DNA from: an uncultured Pseudomonadota bacterium
GTDB taxonomy: Bacteria > Bdellovibrionota_B > Oligoflexia > Oligoflexales > CAILAO01
Length of the DNA: 6,859 nt
Direction of reading: 5' to 3'
NCBI GenBank assembly: GCA_903832105.1
Contig: CAILAO010000810.1
Span: forward strand, 1-6,859
In this document: piece after piece, positions 6,041 to 6,859 of the stretch
How the letters are laid out: each line of letters opens with the position of its first letter
Position numbering within the stretch: the first letter of the stretch is position 1
Program-made: the position numbers and the translations under genes
The notes under the pieces: generated by a model
Told to the model about the DNA's origin: nothing
Databases searched by the model: none
What the model saw: only the letters and a program-made list of their open reading frames with translations

Positions 6041-6296
6041 AGTTTTCAGGGTCTGGGAGTACCCCGAAATCTTCATCCTTTCTCCCTCTCCAATTCCCAA
6101 AACCCCTATTTCCCAAGCCCCACGTCCTTTGCCCCATCCCTATCCCCTTCCTGCAGTTAATTAAAAAGGATGGGGATAGGGATGGTTCAGGGGGAGCAAG
6201 GTTCGGGGCTTAGGGAACAAAATTCAACTAAATATAAAACCATTGACAGGCAATGGGTTTCTGATTTTTGAGTACTCCAAGTTTTCAGGGTGTGGG
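6041..6296. repeat. MITE-like nested inverted repeat bracketed by direct repeats
   Basis: Four symmetric layers surround roughly base 6160-6168. The flanks are direct repeats AGTTTTCAGGGTCTGGG (6041-6057) and AGTTTTCAGGGTGTGGG (6280-6296), which agree at 16 of 17 positions. Just inside them, GGAGTACCCCGAAATC (6056-6071) pairs with GATTTTTGAGTACTCC (6263-6278) at 13 of 16 positions. Further in, TTCCCAAGCCCC (6110-6121) pairs with GGGGCTTAGGGAA (6205-6217) with a one-base bulge. The core arms CCATCCCTATCCCCTTCCT (6134-6152) and AGGATGGGGATAGGGATGG (6167-6185) match at 18 of 19, around a 14-base loop containing TTAATTAA. No open frame lies inside. The layout fits a small non-autonomous insertion element with a long flanking duplication, but a regulatory or structural palindrome is also possible. 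Confidence 0.6.
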
Positions 6297-6334
6297 GCTT
6301 TAGCGCACCTCCAGACGAAAGAAAATATTTCTCT

Positions 6335-6363
6335 TTGCTTTCAGCTCGTTATCGTAATATATG
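6335..6363 (+). promoter_or_regulatory. weak candidate promoter of the Cys-rich gene
   Basis: TTGCTT (6335-6340) and TATATG (6358-6363) lie 17 bases apart. The start site would fall near 6370, within or just before the tandem repeat at 6374-6396. Both boxes deviate from consensus. Confidence 0.25.
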
Positions 6364-6373
6364 GTGATATAGG

Positions 6374-6396
6374 AACGATATGTCCAACGATATGTC
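6374..6396. repeat. tandem 11-base direct repeat upstream of the Cys-rich gene
   Basis: AACGATATGTC occurs at 6374-6384 and again at 6386-6396, a 12-base period close to one helical turn. It lies between the candidate promoter and the start codon, where a regulator or ribosome could contact it. The function is unknown. Confidence 0.4.
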
Positions 6397-6402
6397 GATA
6401 GA

Positions 6403-6807
6403 ATGGTTGAGAAAGGTGACGCTGTGGCCGAATTTAACGGATTTCAAGAGTGTCCCAGTTGCCGTTTGGGATGGAAGACGCGTGATGACCTTTTGAAGGA
6501 TAAAAATCTTCAACTGATTGGTTATCAAGCGAATTTAAGAGATTTGGAAAAAGGGTTCTATCTTTTTAACCACGTAATTTCACGCTGCCTGACAACTCTT
6601 TCGGTTTCTGTTAACAAGTTTTTCGATCTTTACGCAATAGATAGGCACACCATTTCGTCATACGGGACTGAAGATTGCGAAGGGCGGTGCCTTCGCGTTT
6701 CCGATCTTAATCGCTGTCGAGCTAAATGTAAGAATGCTTTTGCTCGTGAAATTCTGGTTTCGCTTTTAAAAGATTATCCTCACCTGAGACAGCCTCGCGA
6801 TGATTAG
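6403..6807 (+). CDS. Cys-rich protein of unknown function, probable metal binding
   Basis: A 134-residue protein with no signal peptide or membrane segment, so probably cytoplasmic. I do not recognise a named family, although the pattern CPSCxxGWxTRDD, GYQAN, DLExGxxLFNH, CxTTL, FxDLY, GTxxCxGxCL, DLxxCxxxC feels like a conserved hypothetical. It has seven cysteines: Cys17 and Cys20 (CPSC), Cys62, Cys92 and Cys96 (CEGRC), and Cys105 and Cys109 (CRAKC). With His57 these suggest zinc or iron-sulfur binding, which is an inference. The start is uncertain. ATG 6403 has little Shine-Dalgarno signal, while an in-frame GTG at 6424 has AAGGTGA (6413-6419) at good spacing and would give 127 residues, still including the first CxxC. 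It is transcribed away from the sugar operon and its stop lies inside the right-hand dispersed repeat, so its last codons may derive from that repeat. Confidence 0.7.
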   Translation: MVEKGDAVAEFNGFQECPSCRLGWKTRDDLLKDKNLQLIGYQANLRDLEKGFYLFNHVISRCLTTLSVSVNKFFDLYAIDRHTISSYGTEDCEGRCLRVSDLNRCRAKCKNAFAREILVSLLKDYPHLRQPRDD

Positions 6808-6859
6808 GGGCTGTACTGAATGGCACTGGGTTAACATATACGTCCTCATAGACATAGAC
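6802..6859 (-). repeat. dispersed repeat, right copy, continues past the window
   Basis: The reverse complement of this stretch matches the left copy. Bases 6802-6824 agree with 949-971 at 20 of 23 positions, and 6840-6859 agree with 906-925 at 16 of 20. It overlaps the stop codon of the Cys-rich gene (6805-6807). It lacks the TTTAGGG arm, so the terminator hairpin of the left copy is not kept. The last bases are a degenerate six-base repeat (GTCTAT on the minus strand) that may extend beyond the edge. Confidence 0.5.

Larger units (their letters stand above)
5978..6402. other. 425-base divergent intergenic region
   Basis: No coding frame is convincing here. The stretch separates the leftward sugar operon from the rightward Cys-rich gene, so promoters for both should lie inside it. 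Most of it (6041-6296) is taken up by a repeat-bracketed nested inverted repeat. The 6061-6150 part is C-rich on the plus strand, while 6168-6215 is G-rich. The remaining right-hand part holds a weak promoter candidate and a tandem 11-base repeat just before base 6403. Confidence 0.7.

Noticed and set aside
6238..6260. Hairpin around CATTGACAGGCAATG containing a perfect TTGACA.
   Set aside because: No acceptable -10 box lies 16-18 bases downstream, and there is no T-run for a terminator, so it is not called as a promoter or terminator.
6722..6859. Minus-strand open frame from the right edge, 45 codons to a stop, beginning VYVYEDVYVN.
   Set aside because: It is antisense to the Cys-rich gene for most of its length, and its start is a low-complexity product of the six-base repeat. 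No family is recognisable.

Overview
This window looks like accessory or rearranged chromosome of a Gram-negative bacterium. It has moderate GC, a secreted repeat protein with a Sec signal peptide, a nucleotide-sugar/glycosyltransferase operon, a chromosomal toxin-antitoxin module, and short Shine-Dalgarno-led genes with TTG, GTG or ATG starts. The mix would suit a deltaproteobacterial or Bdellovibrionota-like genome, but that placement is only a guess. No rRNA, tRNA or CRISPR array was found.

Left edge to about 990 (+ strand genes). The first ~114 bases read on the minus strand as an internal piece of RuvB, the Holliday-junction branch-migration ATPase, whose N-terminal AAA+ half is missing. 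Next to the break is a compact HigBA/RelE-type module. It has a good sigma70-like promoter (159-187) holding an inverted repeat that could be the operator, a RelE/HigB-like toxin starting at TTG 217 behind a strong ribosome binding site, and an overlapping XRE-type antitoxin (497-817). A terminator-like hairpin with a T-run follows at 944-976. It lies inside a ~66-base sequence that recurs, diverged and inverted, at the right edge of the window.

993 to 5977 (minus strand operon, read right to left). Four closely spaced genes: a canonical extended SDR related to CDP-paratose/tyvelose epimerases; a second SDR of the same broad group with Phe in place of the catalytic Tyr; a DPM1-like family 2 glycosyltransferase; and a secreted HEAT-repeat protein ending in a cyclophilin-type peptidyl-prolyl isomerase domain. 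Gaps are 28, 35 and 14 bases with my chosen starts. The first three probably make and transfer an unusual sugar, for example onto a lipid carrier. How the isomerase relates to that is unknown.

5978 to 6402 (non-coding, divergent intergenic). This holds the most striking structure in the window: nested inverted repeats (outer 6056-6278, middle 6110-6217, core 6134-6185) bracketed by a 17-base direct repeat with one mismatch (6041-6057 and 6280-6296). It resembles a small non-autonomous (MITE-like) insertion with a long flanking duplication. Both arms carry many G-runs and could form quadruplexes.

6403 to the end. A small Cys-rich protein of unknown function (seven Cys, two CxxxC pairs and one CxxC), preceded by a tandem 11-base repeat, and then the second copy of the dispersed repeat running off the window.
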